From NCBI RefSeq assembly GCF_002195995.1, contig NZ_NHON01000026.1, positions 1 through 64,000 on the forward strand: DNA of 64,000 bases. The letters run 5' to 3'. The translations under genes were made by a program, and so were the position numbers. Below are positions 36,475 to 46,040 of this stretch, piece by piece (the stretch's first letter is position 1; each line of letters begins with the position of its first letter). This DNA is from Inquilinus limosus (lineage in GTDB: Bacteria > Pseudomonadota > Alphaproteobacteria > DSM-16000 > Inquilinaceae). Below the pieces are notes generated by a model. That model searched no databases, was not told the DNA's origin, and worked only from the letters and a program-made list of their open reading frames with translations.

Positions 36475-36504
36475 AAAAGGCCGCCAATCCTGCGACCGGC
36501 GGCC
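36475..36504 (-). terminator. Intrinsic terminator of rho
   Basis: On the minus strand GGCCGCC (36498-36504 complement) pairs with GGCGGCC (36479-36485 complement), followed by TTTT. It lies 27 bp after the rho stop. Confidence 0.8.
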
Positions 36505-36530
36505 CTTCGCGTTGATGACGCTCGAGAGGG

Positions 36531-37787
<1,257 letters not shown>

Positions 37788-37931
37788 GGGGACCCTGGAT
37801 GGGCGTGGACAGAGCGCCGGCGGCGCGGCGTCTTCGGATTGGTCTCTCGCTGGAAGCCTCGGTCCGCGGCACGAAGGGCTCGACCGCGCCGGCGCTTCGA
37901 ATGACCGCCGGAAGACCGTGAGAACAGCAGA

Positions 37932-37960
37932 TGGTTATCGAATGACCTGCCGCAAGTCAA
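37932..37960 (-). promoter_or_regulatory. Candidate rho promoter
   Basis: On the minus strand TTGACT (37955-37960 complement) and TAACCA (37932-37937 complement) are 17 bp apart. The -35 is good, the -10 weak. It would give a leader of roughly 140 nt. Confidence 0.35.
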
Positions 37961-38064
37961 TCGTGCTGCCGCGTCCGGCGGCATATTGCGCGGCCATGGC
38001 GGAAGCGGGAGGATCTCTAGGGGACGGAAGATAGTCGATTCATTTTCAGGAGGGGGGATCTTTG

Positions 38065-38493
38065 ATGAGGAACGCCGTCGTTCTGGCGATTGCGGCCGCC
38101 CTGGGGCTGGCAGGCTGCAATGCGTCACAGCCGAAACTGACCCAGCAGACGGTCTTCCTGCACCAAGTGGGGCACGCCGGTTGGCCGGGAGAGAAGACGG
38201 CAGCCAATTGCCGCATTCCGCATGAACGGCCTGGCGACGACCGCGCCTTCACCGGCACCGGCGACCGGGAGGAGACGGCCATCGTCTTCGACGGCACCAT
38301 GACGGAGAGGACCGGCATCGGCGCCGAATACGCCTATGTCGCCCGCCATCTGCCGGGCTGGCAGGTCTGCGGCCAGGGGCTGCTGACCCCTGCTGGTGGC
38401 CGCCTTTATGACCAGCTCGATCTGGTGGGGCCCGCCGGCGAACGACGGTCGATCTACTTCGACATCACTGGCTGGTTCGGCAGGATCTCCTGA
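38065..38493 (+). CDS. Small lipoprotein of unknown function
   Basis: 142 residues from ATG 38065, preceded by AGGAGGGGGG. MRNAVVLAIAAALGLAGCNA is a lipoprotein signal with lipobox LAGC (Cys18). The mature part contains VGHAGWPGEKTAANCRIPHE, GTGDREETAIVFDG and HLPGWQVCGQGL with two further cysteines and resembles no family I can name. It stands alone on the plus strand between rho and hemJ, ending 9 bp before the convergent hemJ stop. Confidence 0.7.
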   Translation: MRNAVVLAIAAALGLAGCNASQPKLTQQTVFLHQVGHAGWPGEKTAANCRIPHERPGDDRAFTGTGDREETAIVFDGTMTERTGIGAEYAYVARHLPGWQVCGQGLLTPAGGRLYDQLDLVGPAGERRSIYFDITGWFGRIS

Positions 38494-38502
38494 CCGTTCC
38501 GC

Positions 38503-38940
38503 TCAGAACGGCCGGACGATCACCATCACCAGGATGATGAACAGCAGCAGCGCCGGCACCTCGTTGACGATGCGGTAGAAGCGCTCGCTGTGGGGGTTGC
38601 GGCCTTCCGCGAAGCCGCGGCGCCAGCGAATGCACATGTGGTGCAGCACGGTCAGGATGACAACCCCCGTCAGCTTCACATGCAGCCAGCCCTCGGCGAA
38701 GAAGGCCCAGTCGGTCAGCCACAGCATGGTGATGCCGAACACCCAGGTCAGCACCGCCGAGGGCAGCATGATGCCGCGCATCAGCCGCCGCTCCATCACC
38801 CCGAAGCGCTCATATTCCGGCGTCCCGGGCGTGGTCTGCGAGTGGTAGACGAACAGCCGCGGCAGGTACAGCAGCCCGGCCATCCAGGAGATCACGAAGA
38901 AGACGTGGAGCGCCTTGATCCAGGGGTAGAGAGCCGCCAT
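38503..38940 (-). CDS. hemJ: Protoporphyrinogen IX oxidase, HemJ type
   Basis: 145 residues with four hydrophobic helices. MAALYPWIKALHVFFVISWMAGLLYLPRLFVYH begins the family; the histidine in LHVFF and the arginine/tyrosine cluster in YLPRLFVYH are typical, as are GWLHVKLTGVVILTVLHHM and FYRIVNEVPALLL. HemJ oxidises protoporphyrinogen IX to protoporphyrin IX in the membrane. It is directly downstream of hemH and hemE, so three late heme-synthesis steps are grouped. A longer frame upstream overlaps hemH and was not chosen. Confidence 0.92.
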   Translation of the reverse strand: MAALYPWIKALHVFFVISWMAGLLYLPRLFVYHSQTTPGTPEYERFGVMERRLMRGIMLPSAVLTWVFGITMLWLTDWAFFAEGWLHVKLTGVVILTVLHHMCIRWRRGFAEGRNPHSERFYRIVNEVPALLLFIILVMVIVRPF

Positions 38941-38957
38941 TCGGTTTGGTCCTCGCT

Positions 38958-39995
38958 CTAAGCCGCTTTGCTGGGACACCCCGTGAACGCCGCCGGGCAG
39001 ATCCGGCCGCCATCGCCCGCCTCGCAGGCCGTGCCGCGCCGGTGGCCGGCCCGCACCAGGTCGGCCAGGCCGGCGATGAAGCCGTCCTCGGCGCCGACGG
39101 TCGGCACCCGCAGGTAGCACGGCGCGCCCGATTCGTCAGCCAGCCTGCGATATTCGATGTCGAGCTCCACCAGCGTCTCGGAATGCTCGGAGACGAAGGC
39201 GATCGGCACCACCACGATCGGCCGCTTCTCCAGCGCCGCCTGATGGATCACCGCCTCGGTCGACGGCTCGATCCATTTCAGCCGGCCGACCCGGCTCTGA
39301 TAGGTCGAGACCCAGTCGAGGTCGGGGATGCCGGAGGCCTCGGCCAGCGCCGCGGCGGTGCGCTCGCACTGCCACTGATAGGGGTCGCCGGCCTTGACGA
39401 TCTTCTCCGGCAGCCCGTGGGCGGAGAACAGCACGCGCGGCCGGCCGTAGCGTGCCGCCTCCTCATGCGCCGCGCGCAGCCCGGCGGCCATGGCGGCGAT
39501 GAAGCGGCTCTCGGTCGGATAGCAGCAGACCAGCCGCGTCGGCACGTCCAGCCGGGCGATCTTGCAGGCATCGCGCCACACCCGGACCGACGATGCCGTG
39601 GTGGTGGTCGAGAATTGCGGGTACAGCGGCAGCAGGATCACCTCGTCCGGGGCGAAATCCTTCACCAGCATCGCCGTCTCCTGGCTCATCGGGTGCCAGT
39701 AGCGCATGGCGATGAAGGCCTTCACCTCGCCGAGGTCGGCCAGCTGCGCCTCCAGCGCCCGGGCCTGCGCCTCGGTGTTCGGCAGCAGCGGCGAGCCGCC
39801 GCCGATCTCGGCATAGATGTCCTTGGCCAGGTTGGTCCGCTTCTTGGCGATGGCCCAGGCCAGGATCAGCCGCGCCGGGTTCGGGACGCGGATGATCGCC
39901 GGGTCGGCGAACAGGTTGAACAGGAAGGGCCGGATCGCGTCCGGATTGTCGGGCCCGCCCAGGTTGAACAGGACGACGGCGATCCGCCGGCTCAT
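38958..39995 (-). CDS. hemH: Ferrochelatase
   Basis: 345 residues. It inserts ferrous iron into protoporphyrin IX. Typical blocks are [63 protein letters not shown] (active-site histidine) and [16 protein letters not shown]. The C-terminus contains cysteines in [24 protein letters not shown] and TGCPS, which could bind a [2Fe-2S] cluster as described for Caulobacter ferrochelatase. The start overlaps the hemE stop by 4 bp. Confidence 0.96.
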   Translation of the reverse strand: MSRRIAVVLFNLGGPDNPDAIRPFLFNLFADPAIIRVPNPARLILAWAIAKKRTNLAKDIYAEIGGGSPLLPNTEAQARALEAQLADLGEVKAFIAMRYWHPMSQETAMLVKDFAPDEVILLPLYPQFSTTTTASSVRVWRDACKIARLDVPTRLVCCYPTESRFIAAMAAGLRAAHEEAARYGRPRVLFSAHGLPEKIVKAGDPYQWQCERTAAALAEASGIPDLDWVSTYQSRVGRLKWIEPSTEAVIHQAALEKRPIVVVPIAFVSEHSETLVELDIEYRRLADESGAPCYLRVPTVGAEDGFIAGLADLVRAGHRRGTACEAGDGGRICPAAFTGCPSKAA

Positions 39996-41065
39996 GCCCC
40001 GTCCCCGCGCAGATGACGGACCAGGGCGGCGACATGCTCGGGCGGCGTCTTCTGCAGCACGCCGTGGCCGAGATTGAACACGAAGGGGCCGTGGCCGAGG
40101 GCATCCGTGATCGCGTCGGCGGCGCGCAGCATCGGCTCGCCGCCAGTGAGCACCAGGACGGGGTCGAGATTGCCCTGGACGGCCGCCTTCAGCTGCAGCG
40201 CCCGGGCGGCCCAGGCCGGCGGCACGGTGGTGTCCAGCCCGACCGCGTCGACCCCGGTCTCGGCCAGATAACGTTCGTAGAGCAGCCCGGCGCCGCGCGG
40301 GAAGCCGATGATCGGCACGCCCGGCGCCGCGGCCCGCACGGCATCGACGATGCGCTTCGTCGGCGCGATCACCCAGCGCTCGAACTCGGCCTCCGGCAGC
40401 ACCCCGGCCCAGCTGTCGAACAGCTGCACCGCCTCGGCGCCCGCCTGGATCTGGCGCAGCAGATAGGAGGATGTCGCTTCGACCAGCAGGTCGATCAGCC
40501 GGCCGAAGGTCTCCGGCTCGCCATAGGCCAGCCGCTTGACCACGCCGTATTCCTTGCTGCCGCCGCCCTCGACCATATAGGTCGCGACGGTCCAGGGTGC
40601 CCCTGCGAAGCCGATCAGCGCGGTTTCGGGCGGCAGGGCCGCCGCCACCCGGCCGACGGTCTCGTAGACCGGCCCCAGCACCTCGTGCAGCCGGGCGGCG
40701 GACAGGCGGGCGATGCCGGCGGCGTTGGTCACCGGCTCCAGCTTCGGGCCCTCGCCCTCGACATAGTCCAGCGCCTGGCCCAGCGCGTGCGGCACCACCA
40801 GGATGTCGGAGAACAGGATCGCCGCGTCCAGCCCGTAGCGGCGGATCGGCTGCAGCGTCACCTCGGCGGCCAGTTCGGGGTTGTAGCAGAGGTCCAGGAA
40901 GCTGCCGGCCTGGGCCCGGACGGCGCGGTATTCCGGCAGATAGCGCCCGGCCTGGCGCATCAGCCAGACTGGCGGCCGGGCCAGGGTCTTCCCGGCCAGG
41001 GCGCGCAGGAACGGCTTCGCCGGCGTCGCGGACGTTTCTTCCCGGCTCTGCCCATCCCTAATCAT
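39992..41065 (-). CDS. hemE: Uroporphyrinogen decarboxylase
   Basis: 357 residues. Signatures include [58 protein letters not shown] and the C-terminal [16 protein letters not shown]. It decarboxylates uroporphyrinogen III to coproporphyrinogen III. It begins the minus-strand run hemE-hemH-hemJ and is transcribed away from the putative replication origin that lies immediately upstream. AAGGA precedes the start by 11 bp. Confidence 0.96.
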   Translation of the reverse strand: MIRDGQSREETSATPAKPFLRALAGKTLARPPVWLMRQAGRYLPEYRAVRAQAGSFLDLCYNPELAAEVTLQPIRRYGLDAAILFSDILVVPHALGQALDYVEGEGPKLEPVTNAAGIARLSAARLHEVLGPVYETVGRVAAALPPETALIGFAGAPWTVATYMVEGGGSKEYGVVKRLAYGEPETFGRLIDLLVEATSSYLLRQIQAGAEAVQLFDSWAGVLPEAEFERWVIAPTKRIVDAVRAAAPGVPIIGFPRGAGLLYERYLAETGVDAVGLDTTVPPAWAARALQLKAAVQGNLDPVLVLTGGEPMLRAADAITDALGHGPFVFNLGHGVLQKTPPEHVAALVRHLRGDGA

Positions 41066-41432
41066 GAAAAGGAATCCTTAGTTTATGAGGATGTTGTGAA
41101 TCCCTGTGGATAACGGGGATTGTGACTCTTCCCCAATCCATCCACAGGGTTTTGCCCGGCGGCCTGCCCTTCCCTGTGGAAAGCGGGGAAGACGCGCCCG
41201 ACTCGCTACACCCTCGCCATCGCCCCTGTCCATAACGGGCGGGAGGACTCGGGGTCGCATCGTCCGGCCTCGCCTTTGCTATGACGGGCCGGTGAGTCTC
41301 GTCCCCAGCCGGACGGAAGAGTCGACGACTCACCCGCGGTCCGGGGGCCAATCACGTCAAGCCTCGTGAATCCGGCCGCTGTCCCGAATTTGCCCACAGA
41401 CAATCCCCATCCCTCCGGGATACAACGGTGCC
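41066..41432. other. Putative chromosomal replication origin (oriC)
   Basis: A 367-bp gap between the divergent hemE and DUF299/PpsR genes, the position of oriC in Caulobacter and Rickettsia (established knowledge). The sequence has one perfect DnaA box (TGTGGATAA, 41105-41113), several two-mismatch boxes (near 41138, 41175, 41227 and 41390), and an AT-richer segment at 41058-41100. There are nine GANTC sites, at 41072, 41098, 41124, 41200, 41246, 41294, 41329, 41337 and 41368. Genes on either side point outward. I see no TTAA-N7-TTAA CtrA sites. No protein gene is supported here. Confidence 0.8.
41105..41113 (-). promoter_or_regulatory. Perfect DnaA box
   Basis: TGTGGATAA on the plus strand is the reverse complement of TTATCCACA, the consensus R-type DnaA box. 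It adjoins the AT-richer part of the putative origin. Confidence 0.85.
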
Positions 41433-42266
41433 ATGGCGCAGACGAAGACGTTCCACCTACATCTCGTTTCGGATTCGACCGGCGACACCATTCATAGCGT
41501 CGCCCGGGCCTGCCTCGCGCAGTTCGAGGGGGCGGAACCGATCGAGCATTTCTGGAACCTGGTGCGGACCAACCGCCAGCTCGACATGGTGGTGGAGGAG
41601 ATCCGCGACCATCCGGGCGTCGTCGTCTTCACGCTGGTCGATGACGGGCTGCGGCACCGGCTGATGGATGTGTGCGGCACGCTCGGCGTGCCCTGCATCT
41701 CGGTGCTGGATCCGATCATGGCGGCGCTGGCGCAGCAACTCGGCATGGCGGGCCACGGTCGGCCGGGCCGGCAGCACGCGATGGACGCCGCATATTTCCA
41801 CCGCATCGAGGCGATGGACTATGCCCTGGCGCATGATGACGGCCACCTGACCGGCGAGCTGCACCAGGCCGATGTCATCCTGATCGGCGTCTCCCGCACC
41901 TCGAAGACCCCGACCTGCCTCTATCTGGCGAATCGCGGCGTGAAGGCGGCGAACGTTCCCTTCGTCCCCGGCCTGCCGCTGCCGGACGACCTGCACCGGG
42001 TCAGCCGGCCGCTGATCGTCGGGCTGACCAAGGACCCGGAGCGGCTGATCCAGCTGCGCCGCAACCGCATGCAGATGCTGAACCAGGCCCAGACCACCGA
42101 CTATGTCGACCCCGAGCAGGTGCGGTCGGAGGTGGCGGAGGCCCGGCGCTACTTCGCCAAGCACCGCTGGCCGGTGCTGGACGTAACCCGCCGCGCCATC
42201 GAGGAGACGGCGGCGGAGATCCTGTCGCTGCTGGCCCGGCGCGGCCGCAGCGCCGGAATCCCCTGA
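41433..42266 (+). CDS. Pyruvate, phosphate dikinase / PEP synthase regulatory protein (DUF299)
   Basis: 277 residues. The family is a bifunctional kinase/pyrophosphorylase that switches PPDK or PEP synthase off and on by threonine phosphorylation. Visible signatures are the N-terminal HLHLVSDSTGDTIHSVARACLAQF, the P-loop-like GVSRTSKTPTCLYLANRG, and GLTKDPERLIQLRRNR. The gene is the first to the right of the putative origin and starts the rightward series ppsR-maf-aroE-coaE-dnaQ. The target enzyme is not encoded in this window, so PPDK versus PEP synthase is undecided. Confidence 0.93.
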   Translation: MAQTKTFHLHLVSDSTGDTIHSVARACLAQFEGAEPIEHFWNLVRTNRQLDMVVEEIRDHPGVVVFTLVDDGLRHRLMDVCGTLGVPCISVLDPIMAALAQQLGMAGHGRPGRQHAMDAAYFHRIEAMDYALAHDDGHLTGELHQADVILIGVSRTSKTPTCLYLANRGVKAANVPFVPGLPLPDDLHRVSRPLIVGLTKDPERLIQLRRNRMQMLNQAQTTDYVDPEQVRSEVAEARRYFAKHRWPVLDVTRRAIEETAAEILSLLARRGRSAGIP

Positions 42267-42279
42267 TGGAGCTTCGGCC

Positions 42280-42876
42280 GTGACCCGGGTGATCCTCGCC
42301 TCCGGCAGCGCCACGCGGCGGGCCGTGCTCGCCGCCGCCGGCGTGCCCGTCATCCCCAGCCCCGCCGCGGTCGACGAGGCCGAGGTGAAGGCGTCGATGC
42401 AGGCCGAGGGCGCGTCCCCGGCCGATGTCGCCGAGGCGCTGGCGGTGCTGAAGGCGCAGCGCATCTCGCGCCGCTTCCCCGGCGACCTGGTGATCGGCGC
42501 CGACCAGATGCTGGATTGCGAGGGTGTCTGGTACGACAAGCCGGCCGACCGGGCGGCGGCGCGCGACCAGCTGCTGGCGCTGCGCGGCCGCACCCATACC
42601 CTGACCTCGACCGCGGTGGCCGTGCGCGACGGCCAGCGGGTGTGGCACGCGACCGACCGGGCGAAGCTGACCATGCGGTCCTTCAGTCCCGTCTTCCTCG
42701 AATCCTATCTCGACGCCGTCGGCGAGGCGGTGCTGTCCTCGGTCGGCGGCTATCAGCTGGAAGGCCGCGGGGCGCAGCTCTTCGCCAGGGTCGAGGGCGA
42801 CCATTTCACCGTGCTGGGCCTGCCGCTGCTGCCGCTGCTCGGCTTCCTGCGCGACCATGGGGTGCTGCCGTCGTGA
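42280..42876 (+). CDS. Maf-like nucleoside triphosphate pyrophosphatase
   Basis: 198 residues from GTG 42280. The N-terminal ILASGSATRRAVLAAAGV loop, the VDEAEVK acidic site, VIGADQMLDCEG, and the C-terminal GGYQLEGRGAQLFARVEGDHFTVLGLPL blocks identify the Maf/HAM1 fold that hydrolyses non-canonical or dTTP/UTP-type nucleotides to monophosphates. It lies 13 bp after the DUF299 gene. A 129-bp repeat separates it from aroE. Confidence 0.92.
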   Translation: MTRVILASGSATRRAVLAAAGVPVIPSPAAVDEAEVKASMQAEGASPADVAEALAVLKAQRISRRFPGDLVIGADQMLDCEGVWYDKPADRAAARDQLLALRGRTHTLTSTAVAVRDGQRVWHATDRAKLTMRSFSPVFLESYLDAVGEAVLSSVGGYQLEGRGAQLFARVEGDHFTVLGLPLLPLLGFLRDHGVLPS

Positions 42877-42916
42877 CTGCAGGCGAGCGCGGAATGATGT
42901 TGCCGGAAACCAATTG

Positions 42917-43045
42917 CCTCTCCCGCTTGGCGGGAGAGGTCGGGCTCGCGTCAGCGAGACCGGGTGAGGGCTGGCCCAGGCCTCGACAAACTCCCCTCAC
43001 CCGGAGCCGCTTCGCGTCTCCGGCCTCTCCCGCAAGCGGGAGAGG
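42917..43045. repeat. 129-bp CCTCTCCCGC repeat, copy 2
   Basis: Same length and layout as the copy at 20612. The small stem at 42945-42958 is CTCGC-GTCA-GCGAG, where copy 1 has CGTCC-GTCA-GGACG: three of five pairs differ yet all remain complementary. It sits between maf and aroE, inside a probable operon. Confidence 0.93.
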
Positions 43046-43084
43046 CAATACGGTTGCTCCGGCTGCGATATCTGGTGGTGTGCC

Positions 43085-43927
43085 GTGGCAGTGCTGACCG
43101 CGAAAGGCCGCCTGGCCGGGGTGATCGGCTGGCCGGTCGGGCATTCCCGCTCGCCACAGCTGCATGGCCACTGGCTGGCCCGCTACGGCATCGACGGCGC
43201 CTATGTGCCCATGGCGGTGGCGCCGGAGCGGCTGGAGGCGGCGCTGCGCGGCCTCGCCGCGCTGGGCTTCCGCGGCTGCAACGTCACCGTGCCGCACAAG
43301 GAGGCGGCGATGGCGCTGGTCGACGAGCTCGACCCGCTGGCCCGGCGCATCGCCGCGGTGAACACCATCCTGGTGCGTGAGGATGGCCGCCTGTTCGGTA
43401 CCAACACCGACGGCTTCGGCTTCCTGGCCAATCTCCAGGCCGGCGCGCCCGGATGGTCCGCCGGCCGCGGCCCGGCGGTGGTGATCGGCGCCGGCGGCGC
43501 GGCGCGGGCGGTGATCGTCGCCCTGGCCGATGCCGGCGCGCCGGAGATCCGTCTGGCCAACCGCACCCGGTCGCGGGCGGAGACGCTGGCGGCGGAGCTT
43601 GGCGGCCCCATCACCGTGATCGACTGGGCGGACCGGGTCGCGGCGCTGAGCGGCGCGGCCCTGCTGGTCAACACCACGACCGAGGGCATGGTCGGCCGGC
43701 CGGCGCTGGACCTGGCGCTCGACGCGCTGCCGGCGGACGCGCTGGTCAACGACATCGTCTATGTGCCGCTGGAGACGCCGCTCTTGGCCGCCGCAAAGGC
43801 CCGGGGCAATCCGGTGGTCGACGGCGTCGGCATGCTGCTGCACCAGGCGCGGCCGGGCTTCGAGGCCTGGTTCGGCGTGTCACCGGTGGTCGATGCCGCG
43901 CTGCGGGCCGCGGTGCTGGGGGCCTGA
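43085..43927 (+). CDS. aroE: Shikimate dehydrogenase
   Basis: 280 residues from GTG 43085. The shikimate site GHSRSP (19-24), catalytic lysine in NVTVPHK (Lys72), NTDGFGFL, the NADP-binding GAGGAARAV and the C-terminal [18 protein letters not shown] are all present. It reduces 3-dehydroshikimate with NADPH in aromatic amino-acid synthesis. The length is standard. The 40 bp between the 129-bp repeat and the start contain no strong ribosome-binding site; a second GTG two codons later is possible. Confidence 0.95.
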   Translation: MAVLTAKGRLAGVIGWPVGHSRSPQLHGHWLARYGIDGAYVPMAVAPERLEAALRGLAALGFRGCNVTVPHKEAAMALVDELDPLARRIAAVNTILVREDGRLFGTNTDGFGFLANLQAGAPGWSAGRGPAVVIGAGGAARAVIVALADAGAPEIRLANRTRSRAETLAAELGGPITVIDWADRVAALSGAALLVNTTTEGMVGRPALDLALDALPADALVNDIVYVPLETPLLAAAKARGNPVVDGVGMLLHQARPGFEAWFGVSPVVDAALRAAVLGA

Positions 43928-43929
43928 GC

Positions 43930-44556
43930 GTGAGGATCCTGGGCCTGACCGGCTCGATCGGCATGGGCAAGTCGACGGCGGCGGCGATGTTCCGGCGCGA
44001 CGGCATCGCCGTGCACGACGCCGACGCCGTGGTCCACGACCTGATGCGCCGGGGCGGCGCCGCGGTGCCGGCGGTGGCGAAGGCGTTTCCGGAGGCGGTG
44101 CGCGACGGCGCGGTCGACCGCCGCGCGCTGGGGGCGCTGGTGTTCGGCAGGCCGGAGGCGCTGCGCCGGCTCGAGGCGATCCTGCACCCGCTGGTGCGCC
44201 GCCGCATGCGCCGCTTCCTGCAGCAGGCCGGGCGGCGCGGCGACGATCTTGTGGTGCTGGACATCCCGCTCCTGTTCGAGACCGGGGGCGAGCGCTTCTG
44301 CGACGCCGTCGCCGTGGTCAGCGCGCCGCGGCTGATCCAGCGGCAGCGGGTGCTGGCCCGGCCGGGGATGACGAAAGAGAAATTCGCCGCCATCCTGGCG
44401 GCGCAGATGCCCGACCGCGAGAAGCGTCGGCGGGCGGATTGGGTGGTGCCGACCGGCCTCGGCCGCCGGCCGACGCGGCTGGCCCTGCGGGCGCTGCGGC
44501 GGCAGGCGCTGGCCCGGCCGGGTCGGCGCTGGCGGCCCTCACTGAAGGTAGCGTGA
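43930..44556 (+). CDS. coaE: Dephospho-CoA kinase
   Basis: 208 residues from GTG 43930, two bases after the aroE stop. The P-loop GSIGMGKS (8-15), [28 protein letters not shown] and [12 protein letters not shown] identify the last enzyme of coenzyme A synthesis, which phosphorylates the 3'-hydroxyl of dephospho-CoA. The tail is arginine-rich. Its stop overlaps the dnaQ start (ATGA-like, sharing base 44556). Confidence 0.94.
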   Translation: MRILGLTGSIGMGKSTAAAMFRRDGIAVHDADAVVHDLMRRGGAAVPAVAKAFPEAVRDGAVDRRALGALVFGRPEALRRLEAILHPLVRRRMRRFLQQAGRRGDDLVVLDIPLLFETGGERFCDAVAVVSAPRLIQRQRVLARPGMTKEKFAAILAAQMPDREKRRRADWVVPTGLGRRPTRLALRALRRQALARPGRRWRPSLKVA

Positions 44557-45233
44557 TGCGCGAGATCGTCCTGGACACCGAAACCACCGGCCTGCACGCG
44601 ATGGGCGGCGACCGCCTGGTCGAGATCGGCGGGGTCGAGATGATCAACCACGTCCCGACCGGCGCGCATTACCACGTCTACATCAACCCGGAGCGGATCG
44701 TGCCGATGGAGGCGCAGCGCGTGCACGGGCTGACCGACGAGTTCCTGGCCGACAAGCCGGTCTTCGCCGAGGTCGCCGGCGGGTTCCTGGACTTCATCGG
44801 CGACGCCAAGCTGGTGATCCACAACGCCGAATTCGACATGGGCTTCCTGAACATGGAGCTCGGCCGGCTCGGCCTGCCGCCGATCCCGATGGCGCGGTCG
44901 ATCGATACGGTGGCGCTGGCCCGGCGGCGTTGGCCGGGCGCCCAGGCGTCGCTCGACGCGCTGTGCCGCCGCTTCGGCATCGACAATTCCGGCCGCACGC
45001 TGCACGGGGCGCTGCTCGACGCCCAGCTGCTGGCCGAGGTCTGGCTGGAGATGTGCGGCGGCCGCGAGCCGGGCCTGGCCATCACCACGACGGTCGAGGT
45101 CACCGAGACCACCGTGGTGGTCGAGCGCATCGCCCGCCCGGCCCGGCCGCACGCCCCGACCGAGGCGGAGCTGGCGGCCCATCTCGCCTTCATCAAGGGC
45201 CTGACCGACCCGATCTGGCTGAAGGAAGGCTGA
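44556..45233 (+). CDS. dnaQ: DNA polymerase III epsilon subunit (3'-5' proofreading exonuclease)
   Basis: 225 residues. The exonuclease motifs are ExoI DTETTG (Asp7, Glu9), ExoII HNAEFDMGFLN and the ExoIII region LHGALLDAQLLAEVW. It proofreads for the replicative polymerase. The C-terminal end (HLAFIKGLTDPIWLKEG) resembles the tail that binds the alpha subunit. ATG 44556 is preferred over the GTG one codon upstream. The order coaE-dnaQ-secB(reverse) matches other alphaproteobacterial origins. Confidence 0.95.
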   Translation: MREIVLDTETTGLHAMGGDRLVEIGGVEMINHVPTGAHYHVYINPERIVPMEAQRVHGLTDEFLADKPVFAEVAGGFLDFIGDAKLVIHNAEFDMGFLNMELGRLGLPPIPMARSIDTVALARRRWPGAQASLDALCRRFGIDNSGRTLHGALLDAQLLAEVWLEMCGGREPGLAITTTVEVTETTVVVERIARPARPHAPTEAELAAHLAFIKGLTDPIWLKEG

Positions 45234-45258
45234 AGACCAGCCGCCCGAAACATAGATC

Positions 45259-45348
45259 CGTCATGGCGAGGAGCGTAGCGACGTGGCCATCCAGAGGCCG
45301 GTGCGAGCCGTCCTGGATGGCCACGCCCCTTCGGGGCTCGCCATGACG
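45259..45348. repeat. Variant palindromic repeat (CGTCATGGCGAG type)
   Basis: A 90-bp inverted repeat with ends CGTCATGGCGAG/CTCGCCATGACG. Its left arm (GAGGAGCGTAGCGACG) resembles the A arm of the CGTCATTGCGAG family, whereas the right arm carries GAGCCCCGAAGGGGCG. The inner stem is GGCCATCCAG/CTGGATGGCC. It lies between the convergent dnaQ and secB genes. Confidence 0.88.
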
Positions 45349-45403
45349 AGAGAGGGCTGGAGGGTCGATCTCAAGGCCCGCTGATATAAAAGCGGGCAAG
45401 AAA

Positions 45404-45425
45404 AAGCCCCGCCGAAGCGGGGCTT
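45404..45425 (-). terminator. Intrinsic terminator of secB
   Basis: AAGCCCCGC (45404-45412) and GCGGGGCTT (45417-45425) form a perfect stem. On the minus strand it is followed by a T-run (complement of AAAAA at 45401), 22 bp after the secB stop. A second hairpin GCCCGCT/AGCGGGC lies at 45377-45397. Confidence 0.88.
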
Positions 45426-45447
45426 GGCCTCCGCCGTGAACCCGGCG

Positions 45448-45945
45448 TCAGTTCACGCTCGGCTGGCCCTCGGCCTCGGAGCGGGCGCGCAGGGCGGCCA
45501 GCTGGCGGCGGAACAGCTCGGTGAAATCGATCGGCTGGATCAGCAGCGGCGGGAAGCCGCCGTTGCGGGTCGCCTCGGCGATCACCGACCGGGCGAAGGG
45601 GAACAAGAGGCGCGGCGCCTCGATCAGCAGCAGCGGCGCGGTCTGCTCCTTGGTCACGTTGGCCAGGGCGACCACGCCGCCATAGCTCAGCTCGCACAGG
45701 AAGGTGGCGGCGTCGCCGGTCTTGGCCTCGGCCTTGATGTGCAGCACCACCTCGAAGGCGTTCTCGGCCAGCTGCTGGGTGCGGACGTCGACATTGACCG
45801 TGACCTGCGGCGGCGTCGTCTGCTGGGTCAGGCTGCGCGGCGCGTTCGGGTTCTCGAAGGACAGGTCCTTGACGTACTGCGCCGAGATCTGCAGCGAGGG
45901 CTGCAGCTGCTGCTCGGCGTCCGGCTGCTGGTTGTCGTCCGACAT
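45448..45945 (-). CDS. secB: Protein-export chaperone SecB
   Basis: 165 residues. SLQISAQYVKDLSFENPNAP is the conserved first strand of SecB, and VTVNVDVRTQQLAENAFEVVLHIKAEAK, CELSYGGVVAL and LLFPFARSVIAEATRNGGFPPLLIQPIDF in successive blocks complete the fold. It keeps preproteins unfolded and passes them to SecA. It stands as its own unit with a strong terminator. The glutamine-rich N-terminus is common. Confidence 0.96.
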   Translation of the reverse strand: MSDDNQQPDAEQQLQPSLQISAQYVKDLSFENPNAPRSLTQQTTPPQVTVNVDVRTQQLAENAFEVVLHIKAEAKTGDAATFLCELSYGGVVALANVTKEQTAPLLLIEAPRLLFPFARSVIAEATRNGGFPPLLIQPIDFTELFRRQLAALRARSEAEGQPSVN

Positions 45946-46040
45946 GAAAACTCTCCCTGGAAACTCTGGCTCGGCTGGCCGGCGAAAGACGGGGTCTCGC
46001 TAGCACGGAACCCGTTGCGGCCACAACCGGGGTCGACCGG

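Noticed and set aside
41058-41100. CtrA-binding sites (TTAA-N7-TTAA) in the origin
   Set aside because: The AT-richer stretch has TTAG and TTTATG but no spaced TTAA pair.
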